Assembly: GCF_947504105.1 (NCBI RefSeq)
Contig: NZ_CANNGP010000039.1
Location: 1-36,794, forward strand
Origin: an uncultured Tateyamaria sp.
GTDB taxonomy: Bacteria > Pseudomonadota > Alphaproteobacteria > Rhodobacterales > Rhodobacteraceae
Length of the DNA stretch: 36,794 nucleotides
Direction of reading: 5' to 3'
Below, piece after piece: positions 1-8,173 of the stretch. The notes beneath the pieces are model-generated. The model made no database searches, was not told where the DNA came from, and saw only the letters and a program-made list of their open reading frames with translations. Position 1 is the first letter of the stretch. Every line of letters begins with the position of its first letter. Position numbers and translations under genes: made by a program.

Positions 1-357
1 ACCAATGCCCCCCAAAGTCGAGAGAACACTGGATCAATCATCGCAGATCGATGCAGAAGTCATAAGACAAGCCCAAAATGGCAAATGCTGTAGGACGAAC
101 GAATGGCGGCTTCTCGGTCAAGGGGTACCTGCCTGGATTCGAGCGCAGGCTAGAGTATCTACCGTGCGTCAAGCACTAGCTGGAATCAAATTCAACCTGA
201 GTTCTGACTTCAGAATTCGGATTGGTGTCTCAGGTTCAAACCAGCACTCTCAGGCTTCTATCGCTTTTTGTTCTCGAATGTCGCGCATGGCAACAATTAG
301 GTTTTTCTCAATATTGCTTCGATAGCCCGTTCTCATACAAATGTAGCGAGGATGTTT
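1..357. other. Left-edge stretch without a recognisable gene
   Basis: An open frame runs from 5 to 325 on the plus strand (106 codons), but its translation has no domain, signal or composition that I recognise, and no convincing ribosome binding site precedes it. The AT-richer stretch around 290-350 probably holds the promoter of the sulfotransferase gene that follows; I do not see clear -35/-10 boxes. Confidence 0.4.
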
Positions 358-1797
358 ATGATGGTGCAAGCGCAGCGCTATGGAGCCAGTGGCACCACGT
401 ACTCCGACCATCGGCCTTTTGTCTCACAATACTTGTGTGACGGCGCGTACAAACCAGCCCTTGCACATCTTCTGAACATCTCGCGGACTCTGCCGCCCAG
501 CCCAGAGATGATGGATGACATGGCGACGTGTTACTGGAATCTTGGGGATCATCAGACCGCGATCAGACTTACTGAATTTGTGGCAAAGGATATCGGAAAC
601 AACCCGCTTGCCTGGGGAAAGCTTGGAGCGATGGCGATTTCGGTTGGCGATCAGGCCCAAGCAGAAGCCGCGTTCGAGAATACCCTGAGGTTCAACCCAA
701 GTGAGGTCAAAGCCCTTGCCAATCTGAACCGCATAAAAACCTTTGCCAGAAATAGCCACCGTGCGAACGTCTTACGCAAGATCACGAAATCCCGGAAGTT
801 CACCACAGCTGACCGTGCAACTGCATTCAATGCCCTTGGGCGCATCGAAGACGAGGCGGAGAATACCAAAGCTGCGTTCTTCAACTGGAGAAAGGCCAAG
901 GCCCTCAGCCCCGGAACCTACGATGCCAAAGCAGTGGATATCCACGTAGAGAGTCAGATCAAAACTTACCCCGTTTTTGATTCCACATATGCGTCGGATA
1001 CCACCGGCGTAACACGCGTTGTATTTGTCGTGGGTATGCCGAGATCAGGCACGACACTTGTTGAAAGCATTCTGTCACGCCACCCCGATGTCGGCACTAT
1101 TGGAGAGACGACTGCGCTAAAGGATTGCCTTGATCAGTATCGTCGTCATGTCGGACTGTCGGGCGCATGGGACTGGTACACAACACTGTCGGAAGACGAT
1201 GCAAAGGCACTTGGCCAGCGATATCTTGACCGATGTTCCAAACTGGTTGTTTCGGGTCTGCCCCGCGTTCTGGTGGACAAGACGCCGTTGAATATCTTCG
1301 AGCTGGGGTTTGCCAAACGCGTGTTGCCGGACGCCAGTTTCGTGTTCATGTCGCGTCACCCTCTGGATGTCGGGCTATCGAACTTTTCGACTAACTTTTT
1401 CGACGCACATCCATTTTCAAAATCCCTTGATGCAATCGGCAAGATGACGCGGGCAGTGTTCAGTTCTGCAGAGGATTACCGGATGAAATTGGGAGACGCG
1501 TTTCGCTGGCAGTCCTACGAGGCACTTGTTTCTTCACCGGAGCCACAAATTAAAGCCCTGCTTGACCACCTTGATCTGGAATGGAGTCCAACCCGTCTTG
1601 AGCCGGAAAAACGGGAAGGCGTGGTGCGAACGGCCTCTGTCACGCAGGTGAGGGCGAAGATCAATACGGGTGCAATTGCGAAATGGCAGCGTTTCGAAAG
1701 CGAAATCTCGCCGCTTGTGGATGCGCTCGGCGGATGGGAATGGATCAGAAAATGGACCGCTACAGATAAGACTTTCGCGGTCGACCAACAACAATAG
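358..1797 (+). CDS. TPR-repeat sulfotransferase
   Basis: This protein of about 479 residues probably transfers a sulfuryl group from PAPS to an acceptor that cannot be told from sequence. The N-terminal half (about residues 35-200) has helical TPR-like repeats, for example the run around NNPLAWGKLGAMAIS and AEAAFENTLRFNPSEVKAL. The C-terminal half is a sulfotransferase fold: the P-loop-like 5'-phosphosulfate motif VVGMPRSGTT begins near residue 225, and the 3'-phosphate motif FVFMSRHPLD lies near residue 330. Three in-frame ATGs lie at 352, 358 and 361. GCGAGG at 346-351 abuts the first, so 358 or 361 has the better spacing. The gene stands alone on the plus strand. TPR-sulfotransferases of this layout are common in alphaproteobacteria and usually lack an assigned substrate. 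Family assignment is firm; the substrate is unknown. Confidence 0.85.
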   Translation: MMVQAQRYGASGTTYSDHRPFVSQYLCDGAYKPALAHLLNISRTLPPSPEMMDDMATCYWNLGDHQTAIRLTEFVAKDIGNNPLAWGKLGAMAISVGDQAQAEAAFENTLRFNPSEVKALANLNRIKTFARNSHRANVLRKITKSRKFTTADRATAFNALGRIEDEAENTKAAFFNWRKAKALSPGTYDAKAVDIHVESQIKTYPVFDSTYASDTTGVTRVVFVVGMPRSGTTLVESILSRHPDVGTIGETTALKDCLDQYRRHVGLSGAWDWYTTLSEDDAKALGQRYLDRCSKLVVSGLPRVLVDKTPLNIFELGFAKRVLPDASFVFMSRHPLDVGLSNFSTNFFDAHPFSKSLDAIGKMTRAVFSSAEDYRMKLGDAFRWQSYEALVSSPEPQIKALLDHLDLEWSPTRLEPEKREGVVRTASVTQVRAKINTGAIAKWQRFESEISPLVDALGGWEWIRKWTATDKTFAVDQQQ

Positions 1798-2004
1798 AAG
1801 GCCCATCAATGACAGGGACCGAGGTTATAAAACCTGCCCGAGGCGACGACGCTGACAGAATTGCTTCTTTCGCAAGACGGGGGTCTGACAAGCTGACATT
1901 GGCACAGTTGCAACGAAAGTGAACTGTGTCCCGCATAGTCGACATACGTGTCTTCCCGCAGGAATCGGGTCGATTGCCGCGCGTGCATCCTCTAGGTTCC
2001 CAGC

Positions 2005-2865
2005 ATGGAACAGACACAGCACAATGACGCCGAAAGCGGCTACCACTTCAATGTCATGCGCCGTGCCATCGATCTGATCGACGGGGCGGATGAACCAATG
2101 AGCCTTGATTCTTTGGCAGGCGAGATGGGCATGAGTCCGGCGCATTTTCAACGCGTTTTCTCGCGTTGGGTCGGCGTGTCGCCCAAGCGGTTTCAGCAAT
2201 ATCTGGCGTTGGGCCATGCCAAGGCGCTGCTGAACGAGCGTTTTACCACTCTTGAAACGGCCCATGCCACGGGTCTGAGCGGATCGGGTCGTCTGCATGA
2301 CCTGTTCCTTCGCTGGGAGGCCATGAGCCCCGGAGACTATGCCAAGGGTGGTGAGGGACTGACCATATTCTGGGGGTGGTTTGACAGCCCCTTTGGTCTG
2401 GCTCTTGTCATGGGCACTGACAAGGGGATTTGTGGCCTGGGTTTCGCCGCCGAGATGGGCGAGGACTTGGCGATGCAGGACCTTTTGCGCCGTTGGCCCA
2501 AGGCTGTGTTTGTCGAAGATCCGACGCGCCTGCGCCCTTGGGTGTTGGCCGCCTTTGGTGCGGAGGATGCAGAGTTGAAGGAAGCACCGCTATACCTGAT
2601 CGGTGCCCCGTTCCAGATCAAGGTGTGGGAGGCGCTGCTGCAGATCCCGTCCGGGCATGTGACCACCTATTCCGAGATCGCGGAAAGCATCGGCAATCCG
2701 CGCGCGGTGCGCGCCGTGGGGACGGCAGTGGGTCGTAACCCGGTCAGCTGGCTGATCCCGTGCCACCGGGCGTTGCGCAAATCCGGCGGGCTTGGGGGCT
2801 ATCATTGGGGTTTGCCCGTCAAGCGGGCCTTGCTGGCCTATGAATCTGCCCGCGTTGAGGCCTGA
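2005..2865 (+). CDS. AraC-type regulator fused to O6-methylguanine-DNA methyltransferase (Ada-like)
   Basis: This 286-residue protein combines an AraC-type helix-turn-helix (about residues 10-110, with the stretch ending in AHFQRVFSRWVGVSPKRFQQY) with a C-terminal suicide methyltransferase domain (about 125-280). The acceptor cysteine is in the IPCHRALRKSGG motif, at residue 253. It should remove methyl groups from O6-methylguanine in DNA and perhaps regulate repair genes. Unlike E. coli Ada it has no N-terminal zinc-cysteine phosphotriester domain; the protein begins directly with the HTH. The ATG at 2005 is preceded by a short AGG at 1994-1996. The 207-bp gap upstream shows no gene. The enzymatic assignment is firm; whether it still acts as a methylation-triggered activator without the AdaA domain is open. 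Confidence 0.9.
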   Translation: MEQTQHNDAESGYHFNVMRRAIDLIDGADEPMSLDSLAGEMGMSPAHFQRVFSRWVGVSPKRFQQYLALGHAKALLNERFTTLETAHATGLSGSGRLHDLFLRWEAMSPGDYAKGGEGLTIFWGWFDSPFGLALVMGTDKGICGLGFAAEMGEDLAMQDLLRRWPKAVFVEDPTRLRPWVLAAFGAEDAELKEAPLYLIGAPFQIKVWEALLQIPSGHVTTYSEIAESIGNPRAVRAVGTAVGRNPVSWLIPCHRALRKSGGLGGYHWGLPVKRALLAYESARVEA

Positions 2866-3017
2866 TTTTCCGGTAACCCGTTGATCACAATGATGGGCAG
2901 GATGCTGCTTATCATATTTTCCCCCTATTTATGGGGGCCGTACGCACCTATCTTGCATTCCCATAAAGGGTCATGCCCGAACATGGCCCCGTCTTGGAAG
3001 GCAGTAGGACCATAGAT

Positions 3018-3680
3018 ATGCTTAAATTCCCCACCGTCATCGCCATGGGCGCCGTTGTTGCGCTGAGCGCGTGTACTGATCCCGGCTCCTTGGGCACCGT
3101 TGGACCAAGCGGCGAGCCGATCAACCAGAAACGCAACACGGGTGCTGCCATCGGGGCCGCGTCGGGTGCTGTAATCGGAGCCGTAACAGGCAACCGCAAC
3201 ACAGCCCTTGCCGGGGCTGTCGTCGGCGGCCTTGTCGGTGGGGCCATCGGTTATGACCTTGACCAGCAAGAGGCCGAGCTGCGGCGCGAACTGGCCAGCG
3301 GTGTGACCATCACCAACACGGGCGACCGTCTGATCGTATCTTTCCCCGAAGCGATCCTGTTTGCCGTCAACAGCTTTACCGTGCGTCCGGGTCTGAATTC
3401 GGACATGGCGGCGCTGGCGCGCAGCCTTGAGCGCTATCCGGCGTCGACCGTGCAGGTCGTCGGCCACACCGACAGCGACGGTGATGCCGCGTTCAACCAG
3501 CAGCTTTCCGAGCGCCGCGCCAATGCGGTTGCCGATGTGTTGCTGAACCAGGGCGTGCCGTTCAACCGCGTTCAAACCTTTGGCCGTGGCGAAAGCCAGC
3601 CCATCGCGACGAACCTGAGCCCCGAAGGCAAGCAGCAGAACCGTCGGGTCGAGATCGTGATCCTGCCCAACCGGCAGTAA
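3018..3680 (+). CDS. OmpA-family outer-membrane lipoprotein with glycine-zipper segment
   Basis: The 220-residue product starts MLKFPTVIAMGAVVALSAC, a signal peptide ending in an LSAC lipobox with the lipidated Cys at residue 19. A glycine-zipper segment follows (about residues 40-75, many GAxxGAxxG steps). A C-terminal OmpA-like peptidoglycan-binding domain comes last, with VVGHTDSDGDAAFNQQLSERRA and the closing NRRVEIVI. The role is probably structural, tethering outer membrane to peptidoglycan. I chose the ATG at 3018 rather than the in-frame ATG at 2973 because only the former puts the signal peptide at the N terminus; AGGA at 3006-3009 is suitably spaced. A GC-rich hairpin follows at once. 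YiaD/YfiB-like lipoproteins have the same layout. Confidence 0.88.
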   Translation: MLKFPTVIAMGAVVALSACTDPGSLGTVGPSGEPINQKRNTGAAIGAASGAVIGAVTGNRNTALAGAVVGGLVGGAIGYDLDQQEAELRRELASGVTITNTGDRLIVSFPEAILFAVNSFTVRPGLNSDMAALARSLERYPASTVQVVGHTDSDGDAAFNQQLSERRANAVADVLLNQGVPFNRVQTFGRGESQPIATNLSPEGKQQNRRVEIVILPNRQ

Positions 3681-3702
3681 TCACCAGCGACAATTCAGTA
3701 TC

Positions 3703-3731
3703 AGAGGCCCCGGAGATGTTCCGGGGCCTCT
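3703..3731 (+). terminator. Probable intrinsic terminator after the OmpA lipoprotein gene
   Basis: A perfect 11-bp inverted repeat AGAGGCCCCGG / CCGGGGCCTCT encloses a 7-nt loop, 22 bp after the stop codon. The downstream tract is only weakly T-rich (TTGCGTTATG), so termination efficiency is uncertain. Confidence 0.65.
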
Positions 3732-3787
3732 TGCGTTATGGGGTGATCGCGCCATGTTACCGGCGATAACGATACAAGGGACAGATC

Positions 3788-4331
3788 ATGACGACGCCAA
3801 CACTCCTCGGCATTTCGGGGTCGCTGCGCAAGGCATCCACCAACACCAAGCTGGTGCGCGAAGCCGCCCGATTGTTTGGCGATTGCACCTATGTCGAGGC
3901 CGATCTGCACATGCCTTTGTATGATGGTGATGTGGAAGCGTCCGAAGGGGTGCCCGAGGCGGCCCAGCTGATCGCCCGTCAGATCGCAGAGGCTGATGCG
4001 GTTGTGATCTCCACCCCGGAATACAACAAGGCCCCCCCCCGGTGTGTTGAAGAACGCGCTGGATTGGGTCAGCCGGGTCGAGGGGCGTCCGTGGGCAGAC
4101 AAACCCGTCGCCGTGATATCCGCGGCTGCCGGACGGGCCGGGGGTGAGCGTGCGCAGATGGTGTTGCGCGGCTATATGGTGCCGTTCCGTCCGCGCATCC
4201 TGCAGGGGCCGGAGATTCATCTGGCCGCTTGTTCGAGCCAGTTTGACGATGACGGCCAGTTGACGGGCGAGATCTATGTCCGCGAGTTGACCCAGCTGAT
4301 GCAATCCCTGCGCGCTGAGATCGGACGCTAG
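3788..4331 (+). pseudogene. NADPH-dependent FMN reductase, frameshifted in a C tract
   Basis: Read as two frames, this is an NAD(P)H-dependent FMN reductase/flavodoxin-like protein of about 180 residues. The first frame (3788 on) gives MTTPTLLGISGSLRKASTNTK, the phosphate-binding loop for FMN, and runs to STPEYNKAPP. The second frame (from about 4041) continues GVLKNALDWVSRVEGRPWADKP to the stop at 4329-4331. The join falls in a run of nine C at 4032-4040. With eight C the codons read GCC CCC CCC GGT GTG TTG, restoring the family motif PEYNKAPPGVLKNALDWVSR. As given, translation leaves frame and stops at 4147. The break may be a real mutation, a slippery phase-variable tract or a sequencing error. 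AAGGG at 3775-3779 is the ribosome binding site. The gene converges on the next one with stop codons overlapping. Confidence 0.85.
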
Positions 4332-4732
4332 TCCGCCCGAGCGGCGATTTCGATCAGGTTGCCGTCAGGGTCGCGGACATACAGCGATTGCATGGGCCAT
4401 TGTGCCCCGGTGCGCGCGACAGGTCCCAGCTCGATCGCTGTGCCTGTCGCTTCCAAATGCGCCTGCCAATCCCTGAGTGATGTTTCGGTCAGGAAGCACA
4501 GGTCGGCTGTGCCCGCATCGGCTTTGCGCGCCTTGGGTTCGAACTCTGCCCCCAACTGGTGCAGATTGATCTTGTGCGCGCCAAAGAACAGCGCGTGGCG
4601 CGGGCGTTCGCCGGGGGTTTCGAGCACGCGATGCGCCATGCCGAGGACCTTGGTGTAGAATGCGATTGTGGCATCCATGTCTGCCGCGGTGATGACAAGA
4701 TGATCGAGGCTGTAGAGAGTGGGTTGTTCCAT
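4328..4732 (-). CDS. VOC-family (glyoxalase/bleomycin-resistance fold) protein
   Basis: This 134-residue protein is one vicinal-oxygen-chelate module pair: LDHLVITAADMDATIAFYTK at the start, HALFFGAHKINLHQLG in the middle and YVRDPDGNLIEIAAR at the end. The His and Glu residues at the expected metal-ligand positions (H in LDHLVI, H in NLHQLG, E in IEIAAR) are present. Family members include glyoxalase I, dioxygenases and drug-binding proteins; the substrate cannot be chosen here. I start at the ATG at 4732 rather than at 4876, because the extra 48 residues are Arg/Pro-rich and match no family. The stop codon (CTA on the plus strand, 4328-4330) overlaps the TAG of the convergent FMN reductase frame. 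The upstream gene is divergent with only 29 bp between start codons. Confidence 0.85.
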   Translation of the reverse strand: MEQPTLYSLDHLVITAADMDATIAFYTKVLGMAHRVLETPGERPRHALFFGAHKINLHQLGAEFEPKARKADAGTADLCFLTETSLRDWQAHLEATGTAIELGPVARTGAQWPMQSLYVRDPDGNLIEIAARAD

Positions 4733-4761
4733 TTTCCGGCTCCGTCGCGCAGGGTGCACCC

Positions 4762-5559
4762 ATGCAGAGTGCCAACGATGATCCGCTTCGTCAAAGCGAT
4801 GTGATGGACCCCGCCCGCGCCCGCGCCATGCAGGTGGCTTTGGGGCGTGTGCCGGACCTTGCGGCTGGTGCGCCAATGCCGCCGTTCTTTCACCAGCTCT
4901 ATTTCTGGTCCCCCGAGCCGCCCGAAACGCTGGGCCGGGATGGGCATCCGAAGGTGGGTGGGATCATCCCCGACATGGGATTGCCCCGCCGCATGTGGGC
5001 CGGGGGGCGGTTGCAGTTCCATGCGCCGCTGTTGCTTGGCGTGAGGGCGGAGAAGGTGACGTCGTGCGAAAGTGCAACGCGCAAGGAGGGGCGGACCGGG
5101 CCGTTGGCCTTTGTCACATTGCGGCATGAGATTTGGCAGGACGGGGCGCTGTGTGTGACCGAGTGGCAGGACCTTGTCTATCGTCACGACCCCGATCTGA
5201 ACGCGCCGCGTCCGGTGCCGCCCGTTGGGGCAACGGATGAGGATGTCGCGCAGCCTCACAGCTTTGATGCCACGCTGCTGTTTCGCTATTCGGCGCTGAC
5301 CTTCAATGGTCACCGCATCCACTATGACCAACCCTATGCGCGCGATGTTGAGGGGTATGACGGGTTGGGTGTGCATGGCCCGCTGTTGGCGCAGCATCTG
5401 ATGCTGTTGGCGGAGGCGGGGTTGGGGCCGCTTAAGCAGTTTCGGTTTCGGGCGACATCGCCCCTAATGCATCACGAGGTGGGGACGTTTTGCCGGAAGG
5501 GTCGAAAGTTGTGGGTGCGCGGCCCGGACGGGCGGCAATGCATGGAGGCGGTGGCCTAG
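4762..5559 (+). CDS. MaoC/FAS1-like hot-dog dehydratase (mesaconyl-C4-CoA hydratase-like)
   Basis: The 265-residue product resembles the FAS1-like dehydratase/MaoC family that hydrates enoyl-CoA thioesters such as mesaconyl-C4-CoA and 3-methylfumaryl-CoA. Visible signatures are FFHQLYFWSPEPPETLGRDG and GGIIPDMGLPRRMWAGGR in the N-terminal hot-dog fold and RYSALTFNGHRIHYDQPYA in the C-terminal fold, with HYD the probable catalytic segment. Length fits the two-hot-dog family. The ATG at 4762 has AGGG at 4752-4755 upstream; an in-frame ATG at 4804 is an alternative start. The stop TAG at 5557-5559 overlaps the stop of the convergent flavoprotein gene. No pathway partner lies next to it, so the substrate is inferred only from family. 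Confidence 0.8.
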   Translation: MQSANDDPLRQSDVMDPARARAMQVALGRVPDLAAGAPMPPFFHQLYFWSPEPPETLGRDGHPKVGGIIPDMGLPRRMWAGGRLQFHAPLLLGVRAEKVTSCESATRKEGRTGPLAFVTLRHEIWQDGALCVTEWQDLVYRHDPDLNAPRPVPPVGATDEDVAQPHSFDATLLFRYSALTFNGHRIHYDQPYARDVEGYDGLGVHGPLLAQHLMLLAEAGLGPLKQFRFRATSPLMHHEVGTFCRKGRKLWVRGPDGRQCMEAVA

Positions 5560-6593
5560 AGCGAGGCCGCGACCTCGAACCCTTGCGGGATGGTATCGCG
5601 TCCGTCGAGGATGAGGTCGGCCATGGTCTGGGCGATCTTTGGGGCCATGCCAAAACCGATCTTGAACCCTCCGTTCGCAATGTAGTGCCCCGGCCTGTCC
5701 GGCCATGGTCCCAGCATTGGCGCGCGGCTGCGGCTGCGGGGGCGCAGGCCGGCCCATCGGGCCAGCACTTGTGCATCCTGTAGCGCCGGGATGGCGGCGC
5801 GGGCGCGGGTCAGGATGTCGTCCAATTGCGTGTCCGTGTCGGTGGGGCTGTCGTAGTCTCGTTCCGTTGTCGATCCGATGGCCGTCGTTCCGTCGGCATG
5901 CGGGATGATGTGCAGTGTGTCGGCGAAGAGTTGGGGAGCGTCTGGTGCGGCGAAGTCCAGAAGGGCGGCTTGTCCCTTGATCCCGGCGCCCACCATGCGG
6001 GTGTGGCTTGTGTTCAGCTCTTCGAGGCCTGCGACGCCGGTGGCGTGGATAGTGGTGTCGGTCTCGGGCGCTTTGCTTTGGATGTTGACGCCTTGGGTCT
6101 TCAGTGCGGCGGCGAGGGCCGCGCACGCTTGACGGGGGTGGATGCGGGCGCTGAGGGTGTCGAAAATTTCCATGCCCGTCGGGCTATGCGCCGCCCAGTT
6201 GGGGTTTGCGATGGGCCGGACGGTCCAGGTGGCGGCGTCACCCCAGAGGGTTTTGGCCGTTTCGCTGCGTTGTCGGGCGAGCTTCAGCGCCGCGTCGTCG
6301 GCGATGGGTTGGCAGCGACCTGTGTGGGCATAGCCGGGGGACTGACCGCTTGCGGCCTCGACCTCGGCCCAGAAGGTTTCTGCCATCAGCAGGCTTTCCA
6401 GTTGGAACTGTTTTTTGGCGTTCCAGTTTTCCGGCACATGCGGGGCGAGTGCGCCCACGATCCCGCCTGACGCACCCGCGCCGAGCCCGTTCGGATCGAC
6501 CACCTGCACCCGCGCGCCACGCTGGGTGAGGACCCACGCGATGGACAGGCCAAAGATGCCCGCGCCGCGGACGGTGATGTCTGCCGTTGCCAT
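5556..6593 (-). CDS. FAD-dependent DAO-fold oxidoreductase, likely separate MnmC oxidase half
   Basis: The 345-residue protein begins MATADITVRGAGIFGLSIAW, with a Rossmann GxGxxG-type FAD motif followed by the acidic end of strand two (VQVVDPNG) and then GASGGIVGALAPHVPENW. The C-terminal part has the second FAD segment ARWAGLRPRSRSRAPMLGPW and NGGFKIGFGMAPKIAQTMAD. This is the glycine/D-amino-acid oxidase fold. It is divergent from mnmD with 48 bp between starts. In E. coli, MnmC is a fusion of an MnmD-type methyltransferase and just such an FAD domain, which removes carboxymethyl from cmnm5U34 of tRNA. I therefore infer that this is the unfused oxidase half, although a small-amine oxidase is possible. 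The ATG at 6593 is preferred over 6626 because the FAD motif then lies at the N terminus. Confidence 0.78.
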   Translation of the reverse strand: MATADITVRGAGIFGLSIAWVLTQRGARVQVVDPNGLGAGASGGIVGALAPHVPENWNAKKQFQLESLLMAETFWAEVEAASGQSPGYAHTGRCQPIADDAALKLARQRSETAKTLWGDAATWTVRPIANPNWAAHSPTGMEIFDTLSARIHPRQACAALAAALKTQGVNIQSKAPETDTTIHATGVAGLEELNTSHTRMVGAGIKGQAALLDFAAPDAPQLFADTLHIIPHADGTTAIGSTTERDYDSPTDTDTQLDDILTRARAAIPALQDAQVLARWAGLRPRSRSRAPMLGPWPDRPGHYIANGGFKIGFGMAPKIAQTMADLILDGRDTIPQGFEVAASL

Positions 6594-6641
6594 TCCAGAT
6601 GCCTTTCGCCAAGGTCGCCGCGACACCTTCTACAGGGGCAG

Positions 6642-7307
6642 ATGATGCAGGACCAGCGGGCAGAGCTTGAGTGGCGCGACGGCGCAGTGCCGGTGTCCAC
6701 GCGCTTTGACGATCCGTATTTCTCCCTCGACAACGGGCTGGCCGAGACGCGGCATGTGTTTCTGGACGGCAATGACCTGCCCGCGCGGTTCCGGGATGGG
6801 TTTCATGTGGCCGAATTGGGGTTTGGCACGGGGCTGAACTTTTTGACCGCGTGGGCCGCATGGCGCGCTGCTGGCGTTGAGGGGCGCTTGCATTTCACCA
6901 GTTTTGAGGCGTTTCCGATGGAAGTGGACGCCATGGAGAAAGCGTTGGCCGTGTTTCCAGAGGTTGCGGGGTTGGCGGCGCAGCTTGTGGCCGCAGGTGG
7001 TGGGTCCGCTGATTTTGAGGATGCGACGTTGACCGTGATCGAAGGGGATGCGCGCGAGACGCTGCCGAAGTGGGACGGTAAGGCTGATGCGTGGTTTCTG
7101 GACGGGTTTTCGCCCGCCAAGAACCCCGAGCTGTGGGGCGCGGACCTCATGGCTGACGTGGCGCGCCATACTGTCCCCGCGGGGACAGCCGCAACCTATA
7201 CGGCCGCGGGCTTCGTACGGCGTGGGTTGGAGGAGGCGGGATTTACCGTCACCCGAACACCGGGCTTTGGCCGCAAGCGGCATATGACACGGGGCGTTTT
7301 CGGGTGA
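6642..7307 (+). CDS. mnmD: tRNA 5-methylaminomethyl-2-thiouridine methyltransferase (MnmD/DUF752)
   Basis: This 221-residue protein is the methyltransferase that completes mnm5(s2)U at wobble position 34 of certain tRNAs using S-adenosylmethionine. It carries the family start (FDDPYFSLDNGLAETRHVF), the SAM-binding loop VAELGFGTGLNFLTAW and the diagnostic DAWFLDGFSPAKNPELW. The length equals the methyltransferase half of E. coli MnmC. It is divergent from an FAD oxidoreductase that probably supplies the second half. Its stop TGA at 7305-7307 overlaps the GTG start of the following transporter gene (GTGA), so the two are likely translationally coupled. ATGs at 6642 and 6645 are both possible after AGGGG at about 6634. 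Confidence 0.9.
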   Translation: MMQDQRAELEWRDGAVPVSTRFDDPYFSLDNGLAETRHVFLDGNDLPARFRDGFHVAELGFGTGLNFLTAWAAWRAAGVEGRLHFTSFEAFPMEVDAMEKALAVFPEVAGLAAQLVAAGGGSADFEDATLTVIEGDARETLPKWDGKADAWFLDGFSPAKNPELWGADLMADVARHTVPAGTAATYTAAGFVRRGLEEAGFTVTRTPGFGRKRHMTRGVFG

Positions 7308-8173
7308 GCCAAGGCAACAACACGCGGTTGGGCATTGCGCTGATGATCGCAGTGTCGGTGGTGTTTGCGAGCCAGGATGGTATCTCTCGCCACTTGGCCG
7401 GGGAGTACAACGTCTTCATGGTGGTGATGATCCGGTATTGGTTCTTTGCTGCCTTTGTCATCACCATTGCTGCGCGCAAGGCGGGCGGTGTGCGGGCGGC
7501 GGCGCAAACGCGGCAGCCCGTGGTGCAGGGGCTGCGTGGGCTGTTGTTGGCCGCTGAGATTTGCGTGATGGTCACGGCCTTTACCGTGTTGGGGCTGGTG
7601 GAAAGCCATGCCGTCTTTGCCGCTTATCCGCTGCTGGTTGCTGCCCTGTCTGGGCCGATATTGGGCGAGCATGTGGGTTGGCGGCGCTGGGCTGCGATTG
7701 GCGTTGGTTTCGTGGGAGTTTTGTTCATCCTGAAACCCGGCCTGGGTGTCTTTGATCCGGCGGCGGTGATCCCGCTGGCCTCGGCCATCATGTTTGCCAT
7801 CTATGGATTGCTGACCCGCTATGTCGCGCGGGATGACAGCACGGCGACCAGCTTTTTCTGGACCGGGACCACGGGGGCCGTTGCGATGACCTGTGTGGGT
7901 GTCTGGTTTTGGGAGCCGATGACCGGCCCGGATTGGGGCTGGATGGGCGCGTTGTGTTTGACGGGCGCCTTGGGCCACTGGCTGCTGATCCGCACCTACG
8001 AGGTGGCGGAGGCGGGTGCCGTGCAACCCTTTGCCTATTTCCAGATGGTCTTTGCCGCGCTGGTGGGCATCAGCATCTTTGGCGAGGTGCTGGAGATCAA
8101 CGTTATCATGGGGGCTGCCATCATCGTGGCAGCGGGCCTATTCACCCTTTGGCGCGAACGACAGCAGGGTTGA
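7304..8173 (+). CDS. EamA/DMT-family transporter
   Basis: The 289-residue product is a ten-helix drug/metabolite transporter built from two EamA repeats, each of about five membrane segments. Segments are visible from GIALMIAVSVVFASQDGIS through INVIMGAAIIVAAGLFTLW, and the conserved Pro-Ile-Leu-Gly-Glu pattern (SGPILGEHVGW) closes the first repeat. It probably exports or imports a small metabolite; DMT substrates are not predictable from sequence. The GTG start at 7304 lies inside the mnmD stop codon. The last 36 bp overlap the 3' end of the convergent lytic transglycosylase gene. Confidence 0.85.
   Translation: MSQGNNTRLGIALMIAVSVVFASQDGISRHLAGEYNVFMVVMIRYWFFAAFVITIAARKAGGVRAAAQTRQPVVQGLRGLLLAAEICVMVTAFTVLGLVESHAVFAAYPLLVAALSGPILGEHVGWRRWAAIGVGFVGVLFILKPGLGVFDPAAVIPLASAIMFAIYGLLTRYVARDDSTATSFFWTGTTGAVAMTCVGVWFWEPMTGPDWGWMGALCLTGALGHWLLIRTYEVAEAGAVQPFAYFQMVFAALVGISIFGEVLEINVIMGAAIIVAAGLFTLWRERQQG

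Noticed and set aside
5-325. A 106-codon frame at the left edge
   Set aside because: No domain, no ribosome binding site and no neighbour context, so I cannot support it as a gene, although a truncated or unknown gene is not excluded.
2921-2937. Hairpin CCCCC-N7-GGGGG after the Ada-like gene as a terminator
   Set aside because: Only five pairs and no T tract follow; too weak to call.
5826-6470. A 214-codon plus-strand frame opposite the FAD oxidoreductase gene
   Set aside because: The minus-strand protein has clear FAD motifs; the plus-strand translation is Gly/Arg/Val-rich with no recognisable fold.
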